In this document: positions 1-12,147 of the stretch, piece after piece
How the letters are laid out: the number at the start of each line of letters is the position of its first letter
Position numbering within the stretch: position 1 is the stretch's first letter
Origin: Sistotremastrum niveocremeum HHB9708
Taxonomy: Eukaryota; Basidiomycota; Agaricomycetes; Sistotremastrales; Sistotremastraceae
Reading direction: 5' to 3'
Length of the DNA: 64,000 nt
NCBI GenBank assembly: GCA_001630475.1
Contig: KV419396.1
Coordinates: 248,001 to 312,000, forward strand
The notes under the pieces: generated by a model
The model's input: the letters and a program-made list of their open reading frames with translations, nothing else
Database searches by the model: none
Told to the model about the DNA's origin: nothing
Translations under genes and position numbers: made by a program

Positions 1-744
1 GTCAGCGGGACCCATGGATTTGGCAGTCTCCACAACCGGAGCGACGACATTCTCCTTGACGGCCTCGACAGCTTCGGTGGTGTTTGCAGGAAGAGAATCG
101 GAGACGGTATTCACGACCGGTGCAATGATGGTCTCGTGCGCGGCCTGTGCCTTCTCGGCCACGGTATTGCTGTCGGGCAGAGCAGCGGCAACGGCGGCCA
201 CCGCAGGGAGAATGACGGCCTCATGCGCTTTAGTGGCAGCGTCTGAGACGGCCGCAGTGACAGTCTCAACGGTGGTCGGAGTAAATTCAACCTGAGCAAT
301 TTTCTCCCCTTCTACTGCCGCGACAGTCTCGGGCTTGACAGCGGGATAGGGGTCGGTGTAGGGTTGAATCGGCTTCATGGGGACTACGAAGACGTTGTTG
401 ACATTGCCAATGGGATCCACAGCGGTTGGTTGAGTCTCGTTGAGTGACCAGACGTCGTCGACGAGGAATTTGTAGAAGACAGTGGATCCCCAGGGAACTT
501 TGACGGTGCCCTGGAAACCATTATCTGTCTTCTTGAGAGGAATGGACTTGGACCAGCTGCAAACGAACAAGACAATGAGATGAGAGCTGACTCGAGAAGG
601 ACGGGTAAGCCATACTTGTCGAAGGTGCCGGTGAGCATAACATGGTCGGCTTCGGTGTGAGCCCTAATATAATGTCAGTACTTGAAGCTACATAATACAA
701 CGAAGGGCGTACCAAACGAAAGTCGCCTCAAAGAGCTCGGCCAT
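1..744 (-). CDS. CBM48/AMPK1-type glycogen-binding protein, 5' part
   Basis: Three exons are readable on the minus strand: 744-713, 663-616 and 556 to the left edge, with GT-AG introns at 712-664 and 615-557. The spliced start reads MAELFEATFVWAHTEADHV and continues with a TFDNWSKSIPL turn and a GTVKVPWGSTVFYKFLVDD strand pair. This is the glycogen-binding CBM48 (AMPK1_CBM) fold found in AMPK beta subunits and in fungal Mdg1/Crp1-like proteins, where tryptophans contact alpha-glucan. The rest is Ala/Val/Glu-rich, repeating AAV/ETV-type segments, probably a helical or disordered tail. No kinase-beta C-terminal domain is seen before the edge, so the Crp1/Mdg1-like class fits better than a true AMPK beta subunit. 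The C-terminus lies outside the window. Confidence 0.8.
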
Positions 745-981
745 AGCGTTGGTGTTGGGGAGAAAGGAAAGAAAGGTCAACAGGGATCCGTGGGAAGCTC
801 GGTAGCAGAACTCCTAGCACTTTTCTCCCTGCAGCGACTCGGGACATTTACTGCTGGCTCTGCAGCTTATTCGGCTCTTTAATACTTAATGGGATAAGGG
901 TCGTGGCCGGTATCAACGCTATCGTTACAAATGGCCTAGCAGCCTGAGCATAGGTAAGCAAGTTTTCTCGTAGCATCTCTG
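745..981. other. short intergenic stretch, no gene seen
   Basis: Upstream region of the minus-strand CBM48 gene. I see no coding exon, repeat or RNA gene here. Confidence 0.5.
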
Positions 982-1278
982 GTGCCTCTGCCTCATCAAT
1001 TCCCCGGCATTTGGACCAATACGTCAAACAGTTGGATGAACCTGCTTTGCAATGTCAATAGATCTTTCAGCACTGTCTCGTTACCAGACGCAGGTTTTCT
1101 TTTTGAGCCAACACAGGTGAACCCAGCCACGGGCAAGATTATAGGCATCTGCGATTGGAAAGACACCGATATTGGACCATTTGGGCTGTCACTAGGAGGG
1201 CTCGAGAGCATGCTAGGAATCCGAATCACAAGTGGGGACTTTTGGGGGTTACTATCCTGGTTCTCAGTTAATACTTGA
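982..1278 (+). pseudogene. aminoglycoside phosphotransferase (APH)-like fragment
   Basis: An open frame of about 98 codons contains VNPATGKIIGICDWKDTDIG followed by PFGLSLGGLESMLGI. This matches the metal-binding segment of fungal APH-family kinases, where a TGxxxGxxDW motif supplies the Mg-binding aspartate and is followed by a PFGxSLxGLE stretch. Neither the upstream ATP-binding lobe nor the HxDxxxxN catalytic loop is found in any frame nearby, and the frame runs into noncoding sequence. It is therefore a gene relic or one surviving exon. The family is widely multiplied in Agaricomycetes, so a dead copy is unremarkable. The identification rests on one motif block. Confidence 0.5.
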
Positions 1279-1700
1279 CATCTACTATCAAAGCACACCT
1301 GGCCAGATAAATGGTGGTTCGCCATTATTTGATTTGTAGTGTACATCAGTCCTAACAGGCCACGATGACTGTATATTTGTGAGGCCATAGGCTCGATGCA
1401 TGATCAGTTTGAAAGTGCTTATTCAATTACGTAATGAATACAACACTCAAAGTGTACACTCGTCGGACTCGAGTCCTGGATCCACAACAGTCGTTGCTGG
1501 GCGCACACTCATCAAAGCTGATCCGCAAACGGAAATCTAGCAATTAAAGGCACGAGCTTGTTGATCTAGGCGCTATTGTCTCGAATGGCCACGACTCCAT
1601 GATCTGACCAAATGTCGCCTGGAAACGTGATTGCATCGGCTTCCTTCACCTCAATCAAAAGTCTCAATCACCATACTTGGCCGGGCGCATCCAAGAAGCA
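1279..1700. other. intergenic, no gene seen
   Basis: No coding exon, RNA gene or repeat could be supported. It separates the APH-like relic from the membrane-protein gene to the right. Confidence 0.5.
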
Positions 1701-4072
1701 ATGAGTGATCGTCGGGTCACTCAACCCCATCCATCTCTTTATCGTTCCCCTTTCTCGACTTGGCTTTTCAGCCTGGCATCGAGCTGGTTCACTCGTTTTC
1801 GGGGCTCAATTTACCTGCTGGCAGGCCACTGAAGATATAATGGCGAGCAGAGACTTACCGTGGCAGTTTCTGTCGGTAACGCAGGAACCGTCTCCAACTG
1901 AGTTTGCTCAGCACCCCGATTTGTTCGTGCCATCGTCATTTGAAACGTTCGCTGAGCTAATGTGAGGATCCAGTCGTCCTACCTCGTGCTTCTTCCTGGG
2001 CTGGGTCTTCTATGCCTCGCTGATTCACCTTTACCGATCTGCACTCGTCTCCTCTATTGTCGCACGTGTGTCCAGCCTACTATCCCGCAACGTCGAAGAC
2101 GTGCGTCAAGTGACGATCAATGCCACTGGAGTCCTTTACTGGCAAGAAAAGGCACGGCCTTGGGACTCAGAATCACTCTCAGGCACTCCTCGGACCGGGA
2201 TATGGAACGCCGATCTTCCCCTGTTCATAACGGCGTCCATTCTTTTAGCAGTATTGTCTCAATTTCTTACGCTTTTGCCATATAATTCTACGAACGGCAC
2301 CACAGCATGTTGTGAGTCCTTGAATCGCATGAAAATCAAAGCCTTATATTCAACAATGCATAAGCACTCTTCACAGCTGCGGTCATCGTAGCCTATCAGG
2401 CTGGAAGACTTGTTGGCTCGTTTAAATTGGGTACCGACCTCCGCGAATTGGGCGTTTCTCAGTTGGAAACCCGATTATTTTGGGTTTGGTCCTTCTTCAC
2501 TATCTGTCAGTCTACAATATATGCCTACACCAGGGACTGAGCGTCTCTTTAGTGTTCATTCTTGCGGCTGTGGTGTTAGACGCCGGATATCTACAGTATG
2601 CACCTGGTTTATTTAGTGGGGCTTGTTGTATTGATAGCGCATCCATACAGAGATATCACACAGTTACCCGGGTTCTCATTTTGCCACCGCAACAGGTAGA
2701 ATTTAATCATCGTTAACATAAAGTCTACTGACAAATTCACCTAGATCCTTGGTTGTTGCTTTGTTGTCGGGTATCATTAACCTGTCTGCCGACCTGTATT
2801 GTCTTGCTCGTCTGCTTACTCTCACAACACCGGCATTTCTCAAAACTCGGCATATGTCGCAAGGCTTCTTCGATCACCGCTTGATCCAAGCCTCATCTTT
2901 GCTCATATTCGATATTATATGGACGATTGATCTATCACGAGCTCTGTCCTCCGTGGCTGAGAATGTACCATGGTCTCTTGCAGCGCTGGTAGTCCTAGGT
3001 GAGGATTCTCCCAGAACATGGTGGTTGTGAAGTCTTATGTTCATTGATAGAATGTTTCAACTATCGGCCCACTCCTATCCCCGATGGCCGGACTGCGAGT
3101 ATGCTTGTAACAGAAAGAGACCGAACAGCAACTCGCAGTAATTCGTATTTGCGTAATTCGAGTCTTCAACTACCCAACCCACACAGAAGTCGTCGATCTC
3201 GCGAACCCAACTCACTGCTTCCCACGGGATCAGAACAAGTTGCTGCGTCCTCACGACGCTCTGCCTACAGTCGGGACCCTTCTCTCCCCACATCTGGGGT
3301 TGAGCCGAATCCCACAGCGCCTCGGAGGTCTTCCACGGGACCGCAAGATTCGTCTTTCGGAGCACTCTCACCCTCGGGACGAGTCGGATCAGGCTTGACG
3401 CCTGAACAGGCGGCATCACGCTCATCATATCCAGGTACAGAGAAAACAATACCTGCGATGGCAACTTCAGCCATGCCAGTCTCTCCTTCAAACGAATGGC
3501 GTGAGACGTCGAATTATACCTCGGTCGGGCCAGATCGCATGAAGGAGTCCGTATACCTTTCTCCGGAGGCGGGGACCTTTTCGAGTCCTTCAGGAGATCT
3601 CTCCAATATCAGGCGATATGATGATAGGCAAGGCGCAATCGTATTCGACATTGCTTCACCCACATCTCCGTCAAGGCTGACACCGAGACTTGATGAGCCT
3701 GACTTCAGAGCCTCTGAAATGACTCTTGACGGAAGGATGCGAGAACCAGAGATGCCGGAGGAGGTTTATGTTGGCGCTGAGGACGCAGCGTTAGAAATGG
3801 ACCCACCGTCCCGCTTCTCTGTTTCCACTTTTGGAGATGAACCCATCATCACATCACCTGAAGTTACTCAAGGGACGAGACCACTATCACTTCCCTCGCG
3901 TCGTAGCGAAGGGGGAACTCCTAAAGTGACATCGCCACTCGCGAGCGCGAACTTCGAGTCCTCATTTCCGGGCGTCTCACATCCTTCGAGCACTTTGCCC
4001 TCAAGTAGGATACGAGGACCCCGACCGAAAGTTCCCCTGAATCTGACAGCACCCAGGGAGGGAATGATATGA
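1701..4072 (+). CDS. unknown multi-pass membrane protein with long disordered tail
   Basis: A multi-exon gene. The best exons are about 2070-2310, 2374-2510, 2558-2595 and 2744-2999, all strongly hydrophobic (SILLAVLSQFLTLL; FWVWSFFTICVFILAAVVLD; VVALLSGIINLSADLYCLAR), joined by short GT-AG introns. The last exon (about 3051-4072) follows the intron at 3000-3050 and encodes roughly 340 residues rich in Ser, Pro, Arg and Thr. So it is a bundle of about five or more helices followed by a long soluble tail. The architecture resembles many basidiomycete orphan membrane proteins; I recognise no named family. The first exon is unsure: ATG 1701 gives MSDRRVTQPHPSLYRS, but the splice joining it to the exon near 1980 could not be settled. 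The stop at 4072 is clear. Confidence 0.6.
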
Positions 4073-4265
4073 TTATTCTACTATATTTTATCCTAATGAT
4101 AGTCGATGTGGTTTCGGTAGTTGTAAATGCACAGTAGCGCAGTTTGTTTACCTGGCTTTATACGCGAGTGACGCCTACGGCGTTGCGGTACTTTTCAGCG
4201 TGCTTTCATCGCATTCCCGTTCTTGAAGACAACCATATTAAGCTCACGACGTTCATAAGACTAAC

Positions 4266-5803
4266 ATGGCAGACAGTGCACTGCTTGCCCAGATTCAGGC
4301 TGGGAAAAGGCTCAAGAAAGCTGTTACACATGACCGCAGTGCTCCCTTGGTTGATGGTGTGAAACCTTCAGGACCGGGAGCAAGTGCAGGTCGTGCGAGC
4401 AGTGGCACTAGCTCTGCTCCTAGTATCCCTTCTGCTGGCAATGGTTCCGCTATGGGAGCAGGTCCTCCACAACTTGGTGGTCTGTTCGCAGGTGGAATGC
4501 CGAAATTGAAACCAGCCGGGACGAGTTCGTTAGGTAAATTTCGTCTCCTTGATCCTGATTTTTTCTTCTAAATTGTCGCACCGTGGACAGGCAAACCACC
4601 GACACTTGGGAAGCCTCCAATTGTGCCAAAGCGCGATGGTTCTGTGTCGCCAGCTCCTCCACCAGCACCTGCTCGTCCCCCGCCGCCTCCCGTGGCTGCC
4701 CCAGACCCTCCACCCCCGCCTCCTGCTCCTCCTGCTCGACCTCCCCCAGTAGTTTCGTCTCCGTCGCGTCCCCCGCCACCACCTGTTGCGTCGGTCTCTC
4801 GACCTCCGCCGCCGCCGCCTGCGGTTCAATCTACACCGAGCAGACCGCCGCCTGCTTTACCGCCTGCACGTCCGCCGCCTCCTCCAGCAGCCCCGCCGTC
4901 CCTTCCTACGACACACCGTCCTTCTCATCCCCCTCCTCCAGCACCTCCATCAATTCCGGCTCGGCCAACTCCAGCTTTGCCTCCGCGACAAGCACCCAGT
5001 CTTTCGCGAAACTCTCCAACGCCACCTCCGTCTACTCCGTCTGAAGCCAGTGCACCTTCCGCGCATTCCTTACCGCCAGCACCACCTCGTAGACCGCCGC
5101 CTGTTTCTAATGGATTTGCATCTTCTCCGTCGTCGCCGGCTGTGAGCCATGCGCCTTTGCTTCCAGCCAGAAATCCACCCAGTATTCCACCGCGGAATGC
5201 ACCCGCGACTCCTCCACGAAAGGTGCCGCCGCCACCCAATCGTCCTGCCGCTCCTGTAGCCCCTCACATTCCTGGACGGGCACCTCCACCTCCCCCGCGC
5301 CCCGCTTCGGCGGCGCCAGCACCTCCCGCACGCCCTGCGCCCTCGGCTCGAGAAGTGGAGGTGGAAGCTGAGGAAGCCACACCTCCACCTCTGCCAAGAG
5401 CCGGAGCAGTTTCATCTGGACCTGTTATGCCATCGTCACCACCTCCCGTGATACGACAAAATCTAGCACCGCCACCACCTCCCATGGCACCTTCTCCGGC
5501 TCGGCAAAGATCGGCATCAAGTGATGTGGCACCGGCGTTTCCACGCGCTAAAGTCCCGGAAGAGGTATCGAAGGGCACACCGAACGGCGGTTTCGCTGTC
5601 CATGCTAAGAGTAAGTCGACGTGTTCTGGGATACGTGGTCAAAACTAACTTCTAAACGAATAGACGCGGCGCCGCCAGCACAATCTGGCCCTTATACTTT
5701 CCCAGTGAGCGAGTTCCCGCCCCCTCATCCGTTCAGCGCAAAGCCGAGAAAGTACGGCAGCGGGGCGAGCAGAGGCAGTATGTTTGATTTGAACACTTTG
5801 TAG
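4266..5803 (+). CDS. vrp1: verprolin/WIP-like actin regulator (WH2, polyproline, WASP-binding tail)
   Basis: Exons 4266-4533, 4591-5610 and 5664-5803 give 475 aa. Residues 3-30 form a WH2 actin-monomer motif, LLAQIQAGKRLKKAVTHDRS followed by APLVDG. Residues about 100-430 are extremely proline-rich (repeated PPPPPxx and RPPPPP), suited to profilin and SH3 partners. The last exon encodes a FPPPHPFSAKPRKY segment like the WASP-binding tip of WIP/verprolin. Known role of the family: binds Las17/WASP and myosin-I at cortical actin patches, promoting endocytosis. Order of parts and length fit a complete gene. The polyproline part gives long open frames on both strands; these are compositional. Confidence 0.9.
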
Positions 5804-5994
5804 ATGGCAACGGGCAGGTTTTGTAAGCTATCGAAAATAAATAATTATTTCTTCTGAAAGGTATCCGGTGACCATTTGATCGCTGAGTTTGAAAGTGTGC
5901 TCGGTCAGCTTTGACACGTCGCTCCGTTCGAGAAATAAAAAGGTCGCGCGCGAGAGATCAGGTACTTTCATTCCAGTCCCCTCAGCTCTCCTTG
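5804..5994. promoter_or_regulatory. short intergenic promoter region of the PDI gene
   Basis: Only 191 bp separate the verprolin stop from the PDI ATG, so the verprolin 3' end and the PDI core promoter share it. A pyrimidine-rich leader (about 5965-5992) precedes the start, as is usual for strongly expressed fungal genes. No unfolded-protein-response element could be named with confidence. Confidence 0.4.
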
Positions 5995-7663
5995 ATGCGT
6001 CTCTCCTTGGTTTCATCAGCCGTGCTCCTCGGCGTCGCCTCCTTCGCTGTCGCCAACGATGCCCCCTCTGAAGTCATTGATTTGACTGCTCAAAACTTCG
6101 AGTCCCTTGTCAATCCAGAATCCCTCATCTTGGTCGAGTTCTTTGCCCCCTGGTGTGGGCATTGCAAGGCTCTTGCTCCACATTACGACGAGGCCTCTGT
6201 CACCCTTAAGCCGCAGGGTATCAAACTCGCAAAAGTCGACTGTGTCGACCAAGCTGAGCTCTGCCAACAACATGGCGTCTCAGGTTACCCGTGCGTACCT
6301 CTTTGACCATGCGCTATTTTCGCTTCTGACCGCACTTTCGCCACAGCACTCTCAAGGTCTTCAGAAACGGCACCCCGACTGACTACTCTGGACCTCGCAA
6401 AGCTGATGGTATCGTTAGCTACATGGTCAAGTGAGTGTTCTCCTTTCAGTGATCGAGGCTATGATGCTGAGCTCGCTTGCAGACAATCACTTCCTGCCAT
6501 CAGCGATGTGACCTCTGCCAACTTTGAAGAGTTCAAAGCCGCAGACAAGGTCGTCGCCATTGCCTTCGTCTCTTCCTCTGATTCTATCCCCGCCTTCGCC
6601 GAGACAGCTGAGCTGCACCGCGACGACCTCCTTTTCGGTACCACCTCTGACCCCGAAGTCATCAAGGCTGCTGGTGTCACCCCTCCCGCCCTCGTCCTTT
6701 ACCGTTCTTTCGACGAGCCTCAGGTTATCTACTCAGGCTCCGTCTCTTCTGCCACCACCGAGGACCTCGAGAACTTCATCCAGGAGAACTCCGTTCCCCT
6801 CCTCGACGAACTCAGCGCCGAGAACTACGCCATCTACTCCCAGGCTAAGCTTCCCCTCGCTTACCTCTTCATCGTCCCCACCGACCCCAAGCGCGAACAA
6901 TACATCGAGGCCATTAAGCCCCTTGCTAAGAAATTCCAGGGCAAGCTTAGCTTCGTGTCAATCGATGCTACCAAATACGGTGACCACGGCAAGGCATTGA
7001 ACCTCCAGGAGGAGAAATGGCCATCATTCGTCATCCAGGACCTCGTCTCCTTGATGAAGTTCCCCTTGGATCAGGATCTTGGCTTGGACCTCGCCAAAGT
7101 CACCGAGCACACCGAGGCCTACGTCGCCGGTACTCTCCAGCCCTCTCTTAAGAGCCAACCTGTCCCTGAGAGCCAGGATGAGAGCGTTTATACTCTCGTT
7201 GGCAAAGAGTTCGATTCCGTTGTCTTTGACGATGAGAAGGATGTCTTCTTGGAGTTCTACGCCTCGTGGTGCGGTCACTGCAAGCGCTTGAAGCCCATCT
7301 GGGACGACCTCGGTTCCCGTTACGAGGCGATCAAGGACCGCCTTACCATGTGCGTTCTGAATTTGACGTTTTTAGAGTTGCCAATTGACCTTTGTTTGCA
7401 GTGCTAAAATGGAAGCTACCGAGAACGACCTTCCTCCTTCGGTTCCTTTCCGCGTTGGTGGTTTCCCGACACTGAAGTTCAAGCCCGCTGGTTCTCGCGA
7501 CTTCATTGATTATGAAGGCGACCGATCTCTCGAATCCCTCATCGAGTTCGTCGAGTCAAATGCCAAGAACCCTCTGGATCCTGCGGTTCCTTTCAAAGGT
7601 CAGAAGACGGCATCGGCCAAAATCACTGCTCAGACCCCAGCTGAACATCACGACGAATTGTAA
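5995..7663 (+). CDS. PDI1: protein disulfide isomerase
   Basis: Exons 5995-6290, 6347-6430, 6483-7349 and 7402-7663 give 502 aa, the usual PDI length. A signal peptide (MRLSLVSSAVLLGVASFAVA) leads into thioredoxin domain a with APWCGHCK at about residue 53. Redox-inactive b and b' domains follow, then domain a' with ASWCGHCK at about residue 400. The last four residues are HDEL, the fungal ER-retention signal. The enzyme forms and reshuffles disulfides of secretory proteins in the ER lumen and is reoxidised by Ero1. An ATG at 5911 in the same frame would add a charged leader that spoils the signal peptide, so 5995 is preferred. Confidence 0.97.
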
Positions 7664-7970
7664 TTGGAACCTGTGTACTTTATTGTTTCTTTTCTTCCTG
7701 TTTGTCTCGTTCCTTAGTCTCGCATACTTTGGTCCGATAGGATTTTTCTCAATGCATTTATTTGATTGAGCAAAGCCAGCCGAAGAGTGATTACAAGTGT
7801 TACGTTCGGTTATTTTACAGCACAACAAGCTACAGAAACGATTTGCATGCGAAAGGAAGCGAAAGCAGAGCAGGACAAAGACGATGACCAAATATGAATG
7901 ACGTACAACAAGGGTCAGTGAGCAAAAGCGAAGTTCAAAGCTGTGAGGTTCCTAAGACTGTTCATGCACG

Positions 7971-10900
7971 TCAGCGGCAGCTCGAACCAATGCAAGGTTC
8001 ACTCACGAAGTACATCTTCAACGCAGTTGAAGTATGGAGAGGCATGAATCTTGATTTGAATTCTTGAAGCGTCTTTTGTTGCTGAGCAGGATCAGACATC
8101 GCTGCAGTTCCGGAGTCGTCGAATTCAAAGCCGTGTTGACCCGGAGCATAGTGATTTTTTGCGCGAGAACAAACTATGTCAGCGTCTTCGAAACAGAGAT
8201 CAGCAATCTGACGGAGGTAGTTTTTGAATGAACTCACAGTAGACGGGGGCCGGAATCGAAACTGAACGAGTCGCCCTCGCATAGACATGGCACAAAGCGA
8301 AGGAGAGTTGCTGCATTCCGTCCGAACTGAAACCGTTTTCATCGTACCTGAGGCGTGATATAAGTAAGCATGAATAGTAGTCAAGCTGGGGAAGGACTAA
8401 CAAGACGCTGTAATGAGCTGGGCGACTTGTTCCCAGTAATCCGCCATGACTGAGTAAATAAAAGTCGAACTCCGTAGGATGAGAGACATCCGTGTCCACG
8501 ACTGTACCAGCCCTACAGTTCCCGCTTTTATCCCCTTGACTGGGAGCCATTGGGAAGAAGCGGACATGATGGCGTTTTCCGACCACAACGACGGTGATCT
8601 TGGGTAGATCTTTCATTCCGAGTTCGCGGCATGCAGCTGTACAACGTCAGCCATAGTCAACGTGGGCTCGATCCGCTTACCCTTGATTTTCGGTATTTCT
8701 GCAACGAGAGGTGTGAGTGAGAATGTAAGGGCAGTGAAATGATAAGCACCTTCGTCGAGCACAGTTCTAAATTGTCCCTCTGAGACACCATCTATAACCT
8801 CGCATTAGTATATGCACTCATTGAAATGGGGTTTGACACGCACCGCGATAGAAGATGATTCGTTTGGGGAAGATGATTGACTTCTTCTCTACATTCTTTC
8901 GGTATTTGCACGACATATCAATGACATACTGTGGAAACAACAGAAGTTAGTAAACCCGTAGAAATGATGATATTGTCAGGGTTATTTGACCTTGCACATC
9001 TCTTGTAAATCTTCGATAATTTCTTGTCTGGAAGTTTGCACTCGGGTGGTAGCAATGTATTTGCTCGTCGAGGAGTCGACGCTCGCTACTACTGAAGTAA
9101 AGGATGGTCTGCCCTGGGAGCCAGGGGCTGGGTGTATCACATCCGCTCCTGCAAATAAAGTTCAGGATCTTGTCCAAAAGAGTTGCTTCTCGAACGTACC
9201 AATGACCACGGTGGGATTATTCACATCTGACAAGAACGGAACGGAGCGAGCATCTGGAATCGTGTTGATCCCTCCGAGTTTAACATTTAACCTGTACAAA
9301 GTCAGCCGAGGATTGTGTCGAAAGGGGGCCAATATACTTCAAGCAAACCTGACGAAAGAAAAGCATGTCAGCCAATGTCAACGGGAGGAGTGATGAGGAG
9401 TACATTAGCGAAATATTGTGGTCTTGCGCCAGCCGCTTTAGCGCTCTTGAGACATTGTGTTGTTACGCCAGTCTTTCGAAGAACATGAGATCACGACTCG
9501 TACGAGGAGCCTAACGTACCATGACATCGCCGAAACTGATATGATGTCGTCAGAATGATCCTGCAGGGGAGAGTAAGAAAGGAAGACGTACTGTTTGATT
9601 TTGGTATAGATATCATTGCCGCCGTCAGGCAAAATTGCAACGATGAGGCCCGGGAAACGGTTCTGGGCGGTCTTCATGGCCAACCCGGCTGCCTTCAATT
9701 GCTAGAGGGTGCACTGTTAGACCAGATTCGTAGGGGGGAATAACTTCGTACCTCAATGACGTTTCCTTGGCCATTCTCCCATCTGACCACCGGATTGCGA
9801 TCCATGCCAGAGATGCCTAAGAGAGGGTATTAGACTGGAGGTCAATCACGTCTTAGATTATAAGGACTGACCAACTTCCTCGCAGCCCCTGACAAGGCCA
9901 TCGATTAACCCCCTCACCTTTGCATCGCCAAAGCGTCCCTGATTCTCGTATATAACGATAATCCAGCCCTCAACTTTCGCTGGCTGGTAGAATTTCTTAT
10001 CGACCATGTTCCAAGAGCCGTCTCTTGGCATCTACACGCCCCAAATTAGTTCAGTACTCCCTCGGAATACGTGGCTCTTACGATCGTCGGCTGCCTGCTG
10101 CCAGGGCCATACTTCAGGGTTGGAGGAGCCAACACACGAGATTTGATTTTCATGGGGTCTTCTGATTCTAACTTCATTCCGAAGTGTTTGACATATTCCG
10201 ACTTCTCGTACGCCAAGACCTGTTCATGCATTTTAAACTTAGAGCAAACGCAGATCAAATGAAGCCGACGTACACTCAATCCATTGCGGATGCTGTTGAG
10301 GCGTTCTTGAGGCTGCTTGGTAGCAAAGTCCAAGACATCCTTCGTCAACTCTGAGGGAACTTGTTTCCTCATGATCTGTCCTTTCGGTACAACGCAGATC
10401 TCGAGAGGGATCCAGGCCCCAGATCCGACCTGTCAGAATATGAAATGGGGAAGACGACGCAGTGCATTGGGAACTTACTAGAACACATGGTAGATCGGGA
10501 TATTTGAGACTCTTGTTGTATGTCTCTCTGTAATATGACTAGATCGTAATCAGCCTCGTGCTTCAGATGAATAGGGTCTAGCATGAGCTTACCGCAACAC
10601 TGAGGCGCCTTCCTTCCCTCAGCTCGAACATCAAGTCGTTGGCTCCAGCTTCGGAAATCTTTTTGATGACACGGGGAGCTCTTGGTCCAGATTCCGCCGA
10701 ATCGGTAACGACGGTAACGCGGACGCCGAATAAGAATCGTTGAAGGCGAAGACGCTCTCGGTCGGGGAATCCTGCACGCGGTGCGAGTTGAGCGGGTGTG
10801 GGAGGGGGCCTGTTACCCTTTCGCAAGAAGTCTGCGCAAAGGTTCAACAATGGCCCTGGCTTGAACCTGAATCATGCAATCAATACCAGCGGTCTCATGC

Positions 10901-11908
10901 ATAGAACATCGACTTACATAGCGCCAGTGCTGATATCTATATTGATAAGCATCGTGTCGCGGGCTGGGCGCACACTCCTAAAAGAGAAATTATTGTGAAT
11001 ATATGTGGCATATATGCGACAGCATATACGTACTGAAAGTAACCTCGCCAGAGGTCAATGCCGCCCCCAATGCTCTTGGTCTCTTTATCAGTGAAGAAAG
11101 AACGGACGTTGAAGGGATATTTCCTGCGATCCCCTTTCAGACAATAGCATATAAACAGGTACATATATGCTCACAAAGTTGGTTCCATTCGGATTATTAC
11201 GTTGAGGGCTGTGATAGCCGTCAAAACCATGTTATCGTGAGATTGCTTTCCTTGCAGGAAGCGGATGAGAACTTCAGGGTTGATTTCAGCAACTTTAGTG
11301 AGTGTTATCTTGAAGAGCTTGGGGCCGCGAGGGTCTTTGGCATCGCTCGGTCTGACATTCAAAGGGAACTCGAACTAAGGGAGAGTCAATGAAGAAGGGG
11401 AGCGAGGCAACTGGCACGTACCTCTCTTGACTTGACGCCGGGTCCGAAAGGCAGCTCTCTGGCAGCGAAGAGATTCTTGCGCCCATCGTATACGGCCCGA
11501 GGAGTGAAAATCTCCTTGGCTACTACAGTCTGGAGACGAGTCACCAGCTCCATATTGAGACGTATCGGGAAATCTTGCGATGGTGATATCACTGGAAGAC
11601 GACGACGACGACGTTAGATCTGCTACAGAACACAATACAAGGCGTAGCACTTACCGACTAACGATGAAGACCGTTAATCATCAGCATATATAAGAAGAAG
11701 TAGGTATGCATATATGCGTACCATCGTAGTGATGTATGATCGTGTCTGGGATCTTGACTCTGAAGTGGTTAGTGATGACTTCCATGGGCGTGCCCGCCTT
11801 TCCTGGTTCAGGTCGTCGGACACCAATGGTGGTGACATGATCTGCCACGCGGGCTTGTGCAGCACGAGGACCACCGCCAGCGCCGCGGGGAGCAATACGT
11901 GGTGGCAT
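7971..11908 (-). CDS. Argonaute (RNA silencing slicer)
   Basis: A gene of many short exons and introns starting MPPRIAPRGAGGGPRAAQAR. In order: N domain (MEVITNHFRVKIPD near 11790; LPFGPGVKSRE), linker, PAZ-region segments (LLNLCADFLRKGN near 10830), and a PIWI domain from about 9700 down. The slicer tetrad appears complete: D in ADVIHP (about 9170), the glutamate finger in SRQEIIEDLQ (about 9010), D in IIFYRDG (about 8860), and H in SRAKNHYAP (about 8150). Known role: binds small RNAs and cleaves or represses complementary transcripts, including transposons. The C-terminus is unusual: KMYFV would be the normal end, but the frame reads on 10 codons to a stop at 7971; alternatively a GTGAGT donor inside FV splices to another short end. 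About 900-950 aa are expected. Confidence 0.93.
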
Positions 11909-12068
11909 TGAGTAAAACTACGATGAGGGTAAGGGAGAGAAAGTGGTGGTTGTGAGCAAGAGGTGAGGAGCGCGCCTATCCTTAAAAGGCAGAGGACAGA
12001 CGCCGCAACGCGATCTCATGCAGAACAACCGTGAGAAAGTGACCGGAAGAAAAAACCAAAAAGAATGA

Positions 12069-12147
12069 GGTCTCGCCGAGATTCGAACTCAGGTTAGTGG
12101 AATGCATGTTTCAGAATCCACTGTGATAACCGCTACACTACGAAACC
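12069..12147 (-). tRNA. tRNA-Gln(CUG) with 8-nt intron, copy 1
   Basis: Cloverleaf read on the minus strand: acceptor GGTTTCG/CGAGACC (one G-T), D arm GTG/CAC, anticodon stem GTGGA/TCCAC and T arm CTGAG/CTCGG around TTCGAAT. The anticodon loop holds CTG followed by an 8-nt insert after the usual intron position, leaving a 71-nt mature tRNA. A T-rich run follows at the 3' side (CTTTTTGGTTTTTTC), a good Pol III terminator. Confidence 0.9.

Noticed and set aside
4450-5578. Long open frames in other frames and on the minus strand
   Set aside because: They mirror the proline codons of the verprolin gene (Gly/Arg-rich shadows).
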